The notes beneath the pieces were generated by a model. It worked only from the letters and a program-made list of their open reading frames with translations, was not told where the DNA came from and searched no databases. Of a stretch of 64,000 bases of DNA, positions 8,024-16,787 are shown piece by piece. The stretch spans positions 620,001 through 684,000 of the forward strand of contig NZ_CP173029.1 of NCBI RefSeq assembly GCF_044772865.1. Reading direction: 5' to 3'. Origin of the DNA: Algirhabdus cladophorae (GTDB taxonomy: Bacteria > Pseudomonadota > Alphaproteobacteria > Rhodobacterales > Rhodobacteraceae). Position numbers and translations under genes: made by a program. Within the stretch, counting starts at the first letter, position 1, and each line of letters opens with the position of its first letter.

Positions 8024-9763
8024 ATGCCAAGCACAATTTCTCGCGCCGATTATGCGGCGATGTTCGGCCCTACGGTGGGCGATAAACTGCGACTTGCAGA
8101 TACGGATTTGATTATCGAGGTCGAGCGCGATCTGACAGCCGAGGCCGCAGGGCCAGCCAATGCCTTGGCCTATGGTGAGGAGGTCAAGTTTGGCGGTGGC
8201 AAGGTTATCCGCGACGGCATGGGGCAGGCCCAGACCACGCGGGCAGATGGCGCCGTTGATACGGTCATCACCAACGCGCTGATTGTGGATTACACTGGGA
8301 TTTATAAGGCTGATGTGGGTCTGAAAAACGGGCGCATTCATAAGATCGGCAAAGCGGGTAACCCAGATACACAACCCGGTGTCGATATCATTATCGGGCC
8401 CGGAACCGAGGCCATAGCGGGTGAGGGGCGGATCCTGACCGCTGGTGGTTTTGACAGCCACATCCACTTTATTTGCCCTCAACAGATTGAAGATGCGCTG
8501 CATTCCGGCCTGACCACGATGCTGGGCGGTGGCACGGGGCCAGCCCATGGAACGCTGGCCACGACCTGTACGCCGGGGCCATGGCATATCGGGCGGATGC
8601 TGCAATCGGCAGATGCGTTTCCAATGAATTTGGCCTTTGCAGGCAAGGGCAATGCGTCCCTGCCTGCGGCCCTTGAGGAGCAGGTCAAAGGCGGCGCCTG
8701 CGCGCTGAAATTGCACGAGGATTGGGGCACGACCCCCGGTGCGATTGATTGCTGTTTGACTGTGGCCGACGCCATGGATGTCCAAGTGATGATCCACACA
8801 GACACGCTGAACGAAAGCGGCTTTGTCGAGAACACTGTTGCCGCCATGAAGGGACGCACAATCCACGCCTTCCACACCGAAGGGGCTGGCGGTGGCCACG
8901 CGCCGGACATCATCAAAATCTGTGGTGATGCGAATGTTTTGCCCAGTTCCACCAACCCGACGCGGCCCTTTACGGTCAACACGTTGGAGGAACATCTGGA
9001 CATGTTGATGGTCTGTCACCATCTGGACAAATCCATCCCCGAGGACGTGGCCTTTGCCGAAAGCCGTATCCGTCGCGAGACGATTGCTGCCGAAGACATC
9101 CTGCACGACATGGGCGCGTTTTCGATCATTGCCTCCGACAGTCAGGCCATGGGCCGTGTGGGCGAGGTCTTGATCCGCACGTGGCAAACCGCAGATAAGA
9201 TGAAGAAACAGCGCGGGCGTCTGTCTGATGAAACCGGCGAGAACGACAATTTCCGTGTTCGGCGCTACATTGCGAAATACACCATCAATCCTGCCATTGC
9301 CCACGGAATTTCCAGCCATATCGGTAGCATTGAGGAAGGCAAACGGGCGGATCTGGTCCTGTGGAACCCTGCGTTCTTTGGGGTGAAGCCTGAAATGGTC
9401 TTGCTGGGGGGCACCATTGCTGTGGCGCAAATGGGTGATCCCAATGCGTCCATTCCGACACCGCAACCTGTGTATTCGCGACCTATGTTCGGGGCCTATG
9501 GGCGCTCGGTCGAAAACTCGGCTGTGTGCTTTGTGTCCGAGGCGGCCGAGGCCGAGGGGATTGGTGCTTCTTTGGGTCTCGCTAAACAGACCATCGCTGT
9601 GCAAAACACCCGTGGCATCGGCAAGAAAGACCTCAAGTTGAACGACGCATTGCCTCAGGTCGAAGTGAACCCCGAGACCTACGAAGTGCGTGCGGACGGC
9701 GAGTTACTGACCTGTGAACCAGCCAGCGAATTGCCCATGGCGCAGCGGTATTTCTTGTTCTGA
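8024..9763 (+). CDS. ureC: urease subunit alpha (catalytic)
   Basis: The 579-residue catalytic subunit carries all nickel-site elements: the HxH pair in GGFDSHIHFI (~141-150), the lysine to be carbamylated in ALKLHEDWG (~228), HTDTLNESGF (~257), the active-site flap TEGAGGGHAPD with its histidine (~285) and the aspartate in ASDSQAMGR (~370). It hydrolyses urea. The sequence is intact and slightly longer than the common ~570 residues. Its TGA overlaps the ureE ATG by one base, indicating translational coupling within the operon. Confidence 0.98.
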   Translation: MPSTISRADYAAMFGPTVGDKLRLADTDLIIEVERDLTAEAAGPANALAYGEEVKFGGGKVIRDGMGQAQTTRADGAVDTVITNALIVDYTGIYKADVGLKNGRIHKIGKAGNPDTQPGVDIIIGPGTEAIAGEGRILTAGGFDSHIHFICPQQIEDALHSGLTTMLGGGTGPAHGTLATTCTPGPWHIGRMLQSADAFPMNLAFAGKGNASLPAALEEQVKGGACALKLHEDWGTTPGAIDCCLTVADAMDVQVMIHTDTLNESGFVENTVAAMKGRTIHAFHTEGAGGGHAPDIIKICGDANVLPSSTNPTRPFTVNTLEEHLDMLMVCHHLDKSIPEDVAFAESRIRRETIAAEDILHDMGAFSIIASDSQAMGRVGEVLIRTWQTADKMKKQRGRLSDETGENDNFRVRRYIAKYTINPAIAHGISSHIGSIEEGKRADLVLWNPAFFGVKPEMVLLGGTIAVAQMGDPNASIPTPQPVYSRPMFGAYGRSVENSAVCFVSEAAEAEGIGASLGLAKQTIAVQNTRGIGKKDLKLNDALPQVEVNPETYEVRADGELLTCEPASELPMAQRYFLF

Positions 9764-10200
9764 TGCAGGTCGCGCAATCCTATCACGACCATGGCCACAA
9801 AGAAGCTGCTGACCGGGTGTCCCTGACCTATGATCAACGGTTTTTGCGGCGTAAGGTCATTGAACTGGCATCGGGTGCAAAACTGTTGGTGGACTTGCCG
9901 CAGACGACGTCGCTGAACCATGGTGGTGTCTTGATCACAGACGCTGCGACCGAGGTTAGGGTTGAGGCCGCCCCAGAGGAATTGCTGGAAATCACCGGCG
10001 ATTTGGTGCGGCTTGCGTGGCACATCGGCAATCGGCACATGCCCTGTCAGATCGAGGCGGAGAGGCTGTTGATCCAGCGTGATCATGTGATCGAGGACAT
10101 GCTGGGCAAGCTTGCCGCCACAACCCGCCCGATCACGGCACCTTTCACACCAGAAGGCGGGGCCTATGGCCATGGGCGCACGCATTCCCATGCTCACTAA
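9763..10200 (+). CDS. ureE: urease accessory protein UreE (nickel metallochaperone)
   Basis: UreE of 145 residues delivers nickel to the UreDFG-urease complex. The N-terminal half has the peptide-binding domain (VSLTYDQRFLRRKV), and the C-terminal half has the metal-binding domain with HIGNRHMPCQIE, which includes the dimer-interface histidine. The C-terminal tail is only modestly histidine-rich (HGRTHSHAH), much shorter than the poly-His tail of Klebsiella UreE. It is translationally coupled to ureC through a TGATG overlap. The 3' end overlaps the likely ureF start by about 35 bp. Confidence 0.93.
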   Translation: MQVAQSYHDHGHKEAADRVSLTYDQRFLRRKVIELASGAKLLVDLPQTTSLNHGGVLITDAATEVRVEAAPEELLEITGDLVRLAWHIGNRHMPCQIEAERLLIQRDHVIEDMLGKLAATTRPITAPFTPEGGAYGHGRTHSHAH

Positions 10201-10837
10201 CGCGCAGCTTTTGACGCTGGCCCAATGGTTTTCGCCAGCTTATCCCGTGGGAGCGTTTAACTTTTCCCACGGGTTGGAAAAGGCTGTAGAAGACGGGCAG
10301 GTCAAGGATGCACCGGACTTGCAACGCTGGCTTTTGACCGTGCTAGAACATGGCACCGGGCGGTCGGATGCCCTGTTTGCAGCGGCGGCTTATCATGCAC
10401 CAACGGCTGTTGAGTTAGCAGATATCAACGCGCAGGCCTGCGCCTTTGCACCTTGCGCAGAACGGCTGAAGGAAAGCCAGTTGCAAGGTGCTGCCTTTTG
10501 CAAAATAACGGACCGGATTTGGGCCATGATGCCGTTGGATCTGTGTTTTCCAGTGGCCGTGGGATGGGCCGCGCAGCGCAATGATTTGCCTTTGGTCCCA
10601 ACCATCAGCCTGTATTTGCAGGCGTTTGTGGGCAATCTTGCTGCAGCAGGACAGCGGTTGGCCCCGATTGGTCAAACAGATGCGCAGGCCTTGATCAAAA
10701 CGCTGGGCCCCACTTGTGAGGCGATTGCGCAGGACAGTCAAAACGGGGATCTCACCCTGCTCAGCAGCACGACTTTTTTGGCCGATATCGCGTCGATGCG
10801 GCATGAAACCCAATACGCTAGGATTTTTCAGACATGA
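10166..10837 (+). CDS. ureF: urease accessory protein UreF
   Basis: UreF works with UreD to gate nickel delivery and stimulate UreG GTPase. The diagnostic N-terminal block LAQWFSPAYPVGAFNFSHGL is present, as is LQAFVGNLAAAGQRLAPIGQ in the last third. The reading frame opens at 10112, but family alignment from memory places the start close to the LAQWFSP block. In-frame ATGs exist at 10166, 10172 and 10190. I prefer 10166 (~223 residues) because AAGGCGGGG lies just upstream. It overlaps the end of ureE and its own stop overlaps the ureG start by 4 bp. Confidence 0.9.
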   Translation: MAMGARIPMLTNAQLLTLAQWFSPAYPVGAFNFSHGLEKAVEDGQVKDAPDLQRWLLTVLEHGTGRSDALFAAAAYHAPTAVELADINAQACAFAPCAERLKESQLQGAAFCKITDRIWAMMPLDLCFPVAVGWAAQRNDLPLVPTISLYLQAFVGNLAAAGQRLAPIGQTDAQALIKTLGPTCEAIAQDSQNGDLTLLSSTTFLADIASMRHETQYARIFQT

Positions 10838-11448
10838 CAGGATTAAACGGCCCGTTGCGGGTGGGCATCGGGGGGCCTGTGGGGGCGGGTAAGACGACTT
10901 TGACGGCCGCCCTTTGCGAGGCGCTGCGCGATAAACATTCTATGGGTGTGATCACCAATGACATCTATACCCAAGAGGATGCCGAGGCGCTGATGCGGCT
11001 GCAGGTCTTGCCTCAGACCCGTGTGATGGGGGTCGAGACAGGGGGCTGTCCGCATACGGCCATCCGTGAAGATGCCTCGATCAATTTGGCAGCTGTGGCC
11101 GAGATGAACACCCGCCACGATGATCTGGAACTGATCTTGATCGAGAGTGGCGGGGACAATCTATCCGCAACTTTCAGCCCTGAACTGGCGGATCTGACCA
11201 TTTATGTGATCGATGTGGCCGCTGGCGAAGAGATCCCACGCAAAGGTGGGCCTGCGATCACGCGGTCCGATATTTTGATCATCAACAAGACCGATTTGGC
11301 CCCATATGTGGGGGCGAACTTGGATGTGATGCAGCGTGATGCGCTTAAAATGCGGGGCGAGCGGCCTTTTGTCTTTGCCAATCTGCGCGCGCGGCAAGGG
11401 GTTGATGCGATCTGCGATCTGATCCGCGATATCGGCGGTTTGGGCTAG
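10834..11448 (+). CDS. ureG: urease accessory GTPase UreG
   Basis: This SIMIBI-class GTPase has 204 residues. The P-loop GPVGAGKTTL lies at ~14-23, the conserved nickel-binding CPH motif in GGCPHTAIREDAS (~70) and the base-recognition NKTDLAPYVG at ~150. It supplies GTP hydrolysis for assembling the urease metallocentre. The start overlaps the ureF stop (ATGA), and it is the last gene of the urease operon. It converges with the following minus-strand oxidoreductase gene with a 4-bp overlap of stop codons, so no intergenic terminator is available. Confidence 0.97.
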   Translation: MTGLNGPLRVGIGGPVGAGKTTLTAALCEALRDKHSMGVITNDIYTQEDAEALMRLQVLPQTRVMGVETGGCPHTAIREDASINLAAVAEMNTRHDDLELILIESGGDNLSATFSPELADLTIYVIDVAAGEEIPRKGGPAITRSDILIINKTDLAPYVGANLDVMQRDALKMRGERPFVFANLRARQGVDAICDLIRDIGGLG

Positions 11449-12473
11449 ACCTGTTGCGTGCCGCCGTGGCGGGCGGCCTGTTTTATTGCGTCTAACACTG
11501 CAAGGTTCTTTGCACCTTCGCTCGCGGGGACCAAAGGCTGAGCCCGCCCTGCAATCACGTCCATAAAATGTTTGAACTGTTCCACGACGGGATCCAAGGG
11601 ATCCGCAGGGTGCGCGGTGTTTTCGATCGGGGCCCACCAGCTTTTGACGTCAGGATGTTGCCAAAGCTGTAGATCGGGCACGGACAACGATCCATCGGTG
11701 CCGCCGATCCTATAGGCTGCTTGGCTGGTCTTGGGATAGGCGGGGTTTTCGCCTGCGGTCAATTCCCAACTCCACGGGGCTGCAACCGTGTCCGAGATCG
11801 AAACCGTGCCAAGTGCACCATTTTTGAACCGCAGCAGCAGGGCGGCAGTGTCTTCGACCTCAAATCCGCGAACAGCATTGTTTTCCATGGCTTGGACTGC
11901 GGTTATGTCGCCGCAAAAGTGGCGCAGCAGGTCGATGTCATGGATCAAATTGATAAAGATCGGGCCGCCGCCTTCTTTTGTCCGCCACGTGGCATCGTAA
12001 TAATCTTGGGGCTTATACAGCCAAAACTGCGCGGTGACTGTGGCGATGCGTCCCAAAGTACCCTTATCAATCAACGACTTGGCCTTTTTGACCAAGGGCG
12101 AATGACGGCGGTGATGACCGACCAAAACCGCGATGCCAAGGCGTTCTGACAACGTGGTCAAGGCCTGTGCATTGGGGGCACTTTCGGCAAGAGGCTTTTC
12201 GATCAAAACGGGTATGCCCGCCTCAAGACAGGCGCGCCCCTGGGGCAAATGCAGGGTATTGGGTGACGCGACGATAGCCCCGTCTGGGCTGTGCTGCGCC
12301 AGATATGCCTCAAGCGTTTCAAACCAAAGCGCGCCGTGTTGTGCCGCCAGATCTTTGGTGGCAGGGGCCGGATCAATGATGGCATGTAACTGGGCAAACT
12401 GCCGGACCACGTCCACATGTTTACGTCCAATCAGCCCCGCGCCTATCACTGCAATCCTTGGTGTGTCCATCAC
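11445..12473 (-). CDS. Gfo/Idh/MocA-family oxidoreductase
   Basis: This 342-residue NAD(P)-dependent sugar-type dehydrogenase has an N-terminal Rossmann fold (AVIGAGLIGRKHVD, residues ~8-21) and the family hallmark EKPLAES (~93). The C-terminal alpha/beta domain begins near GHHRRHSPLVKKAKS (~118) and contains the DIDLLRHFCGD segment (~184). Members oxidise inositols, glucose derivatives or other polyols. The substrate cannot be told here, and no sugar transporter or isomerase is adjacent. The next gene upstream is a pirin on the same strand, with a 52-bp gap. Either ATG of the initial MMD pair could be used. Confidence 0.85.
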   Translation of the reverse strand: MMDTPRIAVIGAGLIGRKHVDVVRQFAQLHAIIDPAPATKDLAAQHGALWFETLEAYLAQHSPDGAIVASPNTLHLPQGRACLEAGIPVLIEKPLAESAPNAQALTTLSERLGIAVLVGHHRRHSPLVKKAKSLIDKGTLGRIATVTAQFWLYKPQDYYDATWRTKEGGGPIFINLIHDIDLLRHFCGDITAVQAMENNAVRGFEVEDTAALLLRFKNGALGTVSISDTVAAPWSWELTAGENPAYPKTSQAAYRIGGTDGSLSVPDLQLWQHPDVKSWWAPIENTAHPADPLDPVVEQFKHFMDVIAGRAQPLVPASEGAKNLAVLDAIKQAARHGGTQQV

Positions 12474-12525
12474 TTGGCCCCCGTTTTGTTACGCCCCAAA
12501 AACGGCGAAGTGCGGGGTTTGTCAA

Positions 12526-13476
12526 TCACCCGCGGGGTCGGGTGCGGTCCAGTTCTGGGCTGATCTCGATGTGTTCTGCATCATCGCCGGGCGGTAACGA
12601 GAATGGCCCATTGGCCCAATCGCCGGTTTTCCAAGCCTCTTTGGCGGCCTCAATTTTGTCCTTGGAGGACGACACGAAATTCCACCAAATATATCGCTTT
12701 TCATTTAGGGTCGCCCCGCCAAGGGCCATAAAACGCGCCCCTTGCGGACCGGCCTTGACCGAAATTTGATCGCCGGGGCGAAATACCATCATTTGGCCCG
12801 CCTCATAGGTTTGACCGGCCACATCCAGACTGCCTTGGGTGATGTGGATGCCCCGATCCTCGTGGGTATCAGTGAGGGGGAAGGCAGCGCCTGCTTCAAG
12901 GATTACATCCAGATAGAATGTCTCGGACTGCATGGTAACCGGGCTGGTCTCGCCATAGCTGTCGCCAAGGATGAGCCGTGCGGTGATGCCTTTGTCCTGC
13001 AAAACCGGCAGTGCGGCCTCTTTGTGATGCTCAAAATCCGGCGCCATATCTTCGCGATCTTCGGGTAGGGCGATCCATGTTTGAACTCCAAAGAGGCTGT
13101 GGCGGGTTTTGCGGGTATCTGCACTGGTGCGTTCGGAATGGGTCACGCCGCGGCCTGCCACCATCCAGTTGACTTCGCCGGGGTAGATCATTTGGTGGGT
13201 GCCAAGACTGTCGCGGTGTTCAAACTCGCCTTGGTACAGGTAGGTCACGGTGCCTAAGCCGATATGAGGATGCGGGCGCACATCAATGCCGCCGTCTGTG
13301 ATGAATTCCGCAGGCCCCATTTGATCGAAAAAGATAAACGGCCCAACCATTTGCCGCTGGGGGGAGGGCAGGGCGCGACGCACCTCAAATCCGCCAATGT
13401 CGTGGGCGCGCGGCACGATAAGTGTTTCAGGGGCTGCCCCGTGTCCGTCAAGGCTTTGGGAGGGGTTCCAACTCAT
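12526..13476 (-). CDS. pirin-family protein
   Basis: This 316-residue bicupin has the pirin metal-site pattern: RPHPHIGLGTVTYLYQGEFE with two histidines (~60-65), then GEVNWMVAGRGVTHSERT with the third histidine and the glutamate (~105-120). A C-terminal pirin domain is visible around KRYIWWNFVSS. Bacterial pirins bind iron; some have quercetinase activity and others modulate central metabolism enzymes, so the role is undetermined. I chose the ATG at 13476 because AAGGA lies ~10 bases upstream and homologues start this way. A longer frame to 13590 lacks a ribosome-binding site and adds unrelated sequence. Confidence 0.86.
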   Translation of the reverse strand: MSWNPSQSLDGHGAAPETLIVPRAHDIGGFEVRRALPSPQRQMVGPFIFFDQMGPAEFITDGGIDVRPHPHIGLGTVTYLYQGEFEHRDSLGTHQMIYPGEVNWMVAGRGVTHSERTSADTRKTRHSLFGVQTWIALPEDREDMAPDFEHHKEAALPVLQDKGITARLILGDSYGETSPVTMQSETFYLDVILEAGAAFPLTDTHEDRGIHITQGSLDVAGQTYEAGQMMVFRPGDQISVKAGPQGARFMALGGATLNEKRYIWWNFVSSSKDKIEAAKEAWKTGDWANGPFSLPPGDDAEHIEISPELDRTRPRG

Positions 13477-13696
13477 ATCTGGGGTCCTTTTCGCGTGGGT
13501 CTTGAAGCATGGATCAAAGATACTGCCCTCACGGATCAGATCAATCTGCCATTGCAACACAATTTCTGTGCAGGATTGTATGGTGGTCACACGGGGCCAG
13601 CTGGATTTTGCGATATTTTTTGTCGTTTTTGATCCTTTCGGTAAGTGGGGCCGTGGTTAATCTGGGGAAATATTCTGCAGCCCATGGGAGGGATCC

Positions 13697-16144
13697 ATGC
13701 CTGAATTTACCAAAGAAGGCACAGGCCGTGCCAAAGCCCTGCCAAGCCACGCCAAAGTGGTGATCATTGGGGGCGGCGTTGTGGGCTGTTCGATCCTGTT
13801 CCATCTGGCCAAATTTGGTTGGAAAGACGTGGTGTTGCTGGAACGTGATGAGTTGACCAGCGGATCTAGCTGGCATGCGGCGGGCCAAATTCACACCATT
13901 AGTTCGGACCCCAATATCAGCCGTTTGCAGGGCTATACGATTGATCTGTATAAAGAAATCGAAGAAACCTCAGGCCATTCCGTGGGTCTGCATATGACCG
14001 GTGGCTTTTACCTGGCCTCGAACAAGACATGGTATGATTACCTCAAACGCGAGCGGTCCAAGGCACGGTATATGGGGCTGCATCAAGAGTTTATCAGCCC
14101 CGCAGAAGTGGCAGAACGGCACCCGTTGATTGATCCCAAACACTATCTGGCGGCCCTTTGGGATGATCAAGACGGGGATTTGGACCCATCCGGTGCGACC
14201 TATGCGTTTGCCAAGGCCGCGCGCGTGCATGGGGGCCAGTATTTCACCTACACGCCAGTGACGACTACAACGCAAAAATCCGACGGCAGTTGGGATGTGG
14301 CAACCCCCAAAGGCACGATCAACGCCGAGATGATCGTCAATTGCGGGGGGCTTTGGGCCCGTGAAGTGGGCCATATGCAAGGCGTCAACATCCCGGTGCA
14401 GCCGATGGAACATCATTACCTTTTGACCGAAGATATTCCTGAAATCGTCAACAGCCCGACCCGTTTGCCCTGCGGGATCGATTATGAGGCGAATATTTAT
14501 TTCCGTCAGGAACGCAATGGGTTGCTGTTGGGGACTTATGAACAAAAGGGTACGCCGTGGAAGGTCGGCGGCACGCCTTGGGACTTTGGTCACGAGCTGT
14601 TGCCGCCCAATCTGGATCAGATTGCGGATCGTCTGGAGTTTGCGTTCGAGCGCGTCCCGGTGCTGGCCGATGTGGGCATCCGTCAGGCCATCAATGGGCC
14701 GTTCACCTTTGGACCGGATGGCAATCCGATGATCGGACCGGTGCCGGGGATGACCAATTATTGGTGCGCTGTGGGGGTCATGGCGGGGTTTTGTCAGGGC
14801 GGCGGCGTTGGCCTGACCATGGCGGAATGGATGATGGATGGCGAGCCGTCGATTGATGTCTGGGCCATGGATGTGGCGCGTTTTGGTGATTGGGCCACAC
14901 CTGATTGGGGCACGGTGAAATCGACCGAGAATTACGAACGTCGCTTTGTGATGACCTTCCCCAACGAGACGCTCCCAAAGGGGCGGCGTCAACAGACCAC
15001 GGCCCTTTATGACCGGCTGACCGCCAAGGGTGCGCAAATGGGGCAGGCCTTTGGTTTGGAACATGCGTTATGGTTTGCGGATGGGCCGCAGGATGCTTGG
15101 GAAGATCCCAGTTTTGAACGCAACCGCAGCCATGATTACGTAGCCGCCGAATGCAAAGCGGTGCGCGAAGGCGTGGCGGGCATCGAAGTGGCCAATTTCG
15201 CCAAGCATGTGATCAAAGGGGTAGGCGCGCGGGCGTGGCTGGATCACGTCATGGCAGGTTTTGTACCCAAGCCCGGGCGCATCAGCCTGTCGCCGATGCT
15301 CACCGAAAAAGGTAAGCTTTACGGGGATCTAACCGTGGCCTGTCTGGCTGAGGATCACTTTATGCTGTTTGGATCCGGTGCGATGCAAGATGCCCACAGC
15401 CGGTTTTGGGCAGGCAGTCTGCCTGCGGATGTGACCCACGAAAATCAAACGGCGCAGTGGCACGGTATCGCCGTTTCAGGCCCAAAATCTCGTGCATTGC
15501 TGCAACGTATTACCCGCGATGACGTCAGTGCTGAAGGCATGAAATTCCGCGACACGCGCCAGACCCATGTGGGTGGCGTGCCAGTGGTTCTGAACCGGAT
15601 CAGCTTTTCGGGTGAGTTGGGTTTCGAGATCTACTGCCGTCCGCAATACCTGTTGCGCTTGTCCGAGGCGATCGAAGAGGCAGGTGTGGATTTGGGCTAT
15701 CGCTGGTACGGCAATCGCGCGCTCATGTCGCTGCGGCTGGAAAAAGGTTGGGGCGCATGGGGGCTGGAATTCCGGCCGGATTTTGATGCGGTTGAAAGTG
15801 GCATGGACGGGTTCATCAATTGGAACAAGGACTTTACCGGCAAAGCCGCCACACAGGCGGCGAGGGACAATGGCCCTGTGCGCAAACTGGTTACTCTCAC
15901 CATCGAGACTGAGATTGATGTCACCCTCGATGAAGCCGTGATGAAGGATGGTGCGGCCATTGGATATGTGACCTCGGGTGGCTATGCGCACAGCGTCGGT
16001 CAGTCCATGGCGATGGCCTATGTGTCTGCAGAACACGCGGTGGCGGGCACACAGGTGCAGGTGGAAATCCTTGGGGATTTTTATGATGCATCGGTCGAAG
16101 GTGCGCCCGTTTATGACCCCTCTGGTGCCAAAATGCGCAGCTAG
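13697..16144 (+). CDS. FAD-dependent dehydrogenase fused to GcvT domain (dimethylglycine/sarcosine dehydrogenase type)
   Basis: This 815-residue protein has a D-amino-acid-oxidase-like FAD domain at the N-terminus (dinucleotide motif GGGVVGCSILFHL, ~25-37). The SGSSWHAAGQ motif (~53-62) contains the histidine that carries covalent FAD in dimethylglycine and sarcosine dehydrogenases. The C-terminal ~400 residues form a GcvT-like aminomethyl-transferase domain (GYRWYGNRALMSLRLEKGWG near 670). These enzymes demethylate N-methylated glycines, passing one-carbon units to tetrahydrofolate. This suits a marine bacterium that uses glycine betaine derivatives. A GGGAGGG-containing leader precedes the ATG. 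The exact substrate is inferred only to the level of N-methyl glycine compounds. Confidence 0.85.
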   Translation: MPEFTKEGTGRAKALPSHAKVVIIGGGVVGCSILFHLAKFGWKDVVLLERDELTSGSSWHAAGQIHTISSDPNISRLQGYTIDLYKEIEETSGHSVGLHMTGGFYLASNKTWYDYLKRERSKARYMGLHQEFISPAEVAERHPLIDPKHYLAALWDDQDGDLDPSGATYAFAKAARVHGGQYFTYTPVTTTTQKSDGSWDVATPKGTINAEMIVNCGGLWAREVGHMQGVNIPVQPMEHHYLLTEDIPEIVNSPTRLPCGIDYEANIYFRQERNGLLLGTYEQKGTPWKVGGTPWDFGHELLPPNLDQIADRLEFAFERVPVLADVGIRQAINGPFTFGPDGNPMIGPVPGMTNYWCAVGVMAGFCQGGGVGLTMAEWMMDGEPSIDVWAMDVARFGDWATPDWGTVKSTENYERRFVMTFPNETLPKGRRQQTTALYDRLTAKGAQMGQAFGLEHALWFADGPQDAWEDPSFERNRSHDYVAAECKAVREGVAGIEVANFAKHVIKGVGARAWLDHVMAGFVPKPGRISLSPMLTEKGKLYGDLTVACLAEDHFMLFGSGAMQDAHSRFWAGSLPADVTHENQTAQWHGIAVSGPKSRALLQRITRDDVSAEGMKFRDTRQTHVGGVPVVLNRISFSGELGFEIYCRPQYLLRLSEAIEEAGVDLGYRWYGNRALMSLRLEKGWGAWGLEFRPDFDAVESGMDGFINWNKDFTGKAATQAARDNGPVRKLVTLTIETEIDVTLDEAVMKDGAAIGYVTSGGYAHSVGQSMAMAYVSAEHAVAGTQVQVEILGDFYDASVEGAPVYDPSGAKMRS

Positions 16145-16255
16145 CAAGTGCCGCTTGGCTACAACAGCAGCCCAAGAACTGACCCGAGGCCATTGTGGCA
16201 GGGGCAGAGATTGGGCTAGGCCTGCGCGGGATATATTCAGAACCAGCAGGCCAGC

Positions 16256-16693
16256 ATGAGCGCACTTATCACCATCCTGAACGGACCGAACCTCAACCTG
16301 TTGGGGCAACGGGAACCTGAAAAATACGGGGCCACGACCCTCGCTGATATTGAGGCGGCTTGTTTTGCGCAGGCCCAGTCGCAAGGGCATCAGATCGAGT
16401 TTCTCCAATCCAATTATGAAGGTCAGATCATTGATTGGATTCATGCGGCACGGGAAAAATCCCAAGGCATTGTGATCAATCCCGCGGCTTTTACCCATAC
16501 ATCTGTGGCGATTTTGGATGCGCTTTACACGTTTGACGGGCCTGTTTTGGAGGTCCACATCACCAATGTGCACCAACGCGAGGAATTCCGGCATCATTCC
16601 TTTGTCAGCAAGCGGGCCACCGGCGTGATTGCGGGATTTGGGGCGTCGGGCTACCGGTTGGCCGTGCAACATATGGCCGAACTTTTGGACTAG
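16256..16693 (+). CDS. aroQ: 3-dehydroquinate dehydratase, type II
   Basis: This 145-residue type II dehydroquinase performs the third step of the shikimate pathway. Conserved blocks are ILNGPNLNLLGQREPEKYG (~7-25, containing the catalytic Tyr), NPAAFTHTSVAILDAL (~77-92) and VHITNVHQREEFRHHS (~100-115, with the catalytic His). Length matches the family. The usual neighbours accB and accC are not present; here it stands alone between the flavoprotein gene and the alginate lyase. Confidence 0.96.
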   Translation: MSALITILNGPNLNLLGQREPEKYGATTLADIEAACFAQAQSQGHQIEFLQSNYEGQIIDWIHAAREKSQGIVINPAAFTHTSVAILDALYTFDGPVLEVHITNVHQREEFRHHSFVSKRATGVIAGFGASGYRLAVQHMAELLD

Positions 16694-16753
16694 GCTTCGC
16701 CCGTAGCTGACAAACCTTGAAAACCTGATGACGCGCTGCGATCAATCTGGCAT

Positions 16754-16767
16754 ACTAGTCATCTAGT
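16754..16767. promoter_or_regulatory. ACTAG-TCAT-CTAGT dyad upstream of the alginate lyase gene
   Basis: Perfect 5-bp arms (ACTAG/CTAGT) flank a 4-bp spacer, 21-34 bp before the alginate lyase start. CTAG is normally rare in proteobacterial DNA, so two copies in 14 bp stand out. It may be a small operator; no regulator is linked to it. Confidence 0.3.
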
Positions 16768-16787
16768 GTGGTCTGGGAGGGCGCCTG

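Noticed and set aside
7985..9604. Very long open frame on the minus strand across ureC
   Set aside because: It mirrors ureC codon by codon. GC-rich third positions keep the antisense frame open; its protein has no recognisable domain and an implausible composition.
12526..13590. Longer pirin reading frame starting at 13590
   Set aside because: The extra 38 residues have no ribosome-binding site and no similarity to pirins; the ATG at 13476 has AAGGA upstream.
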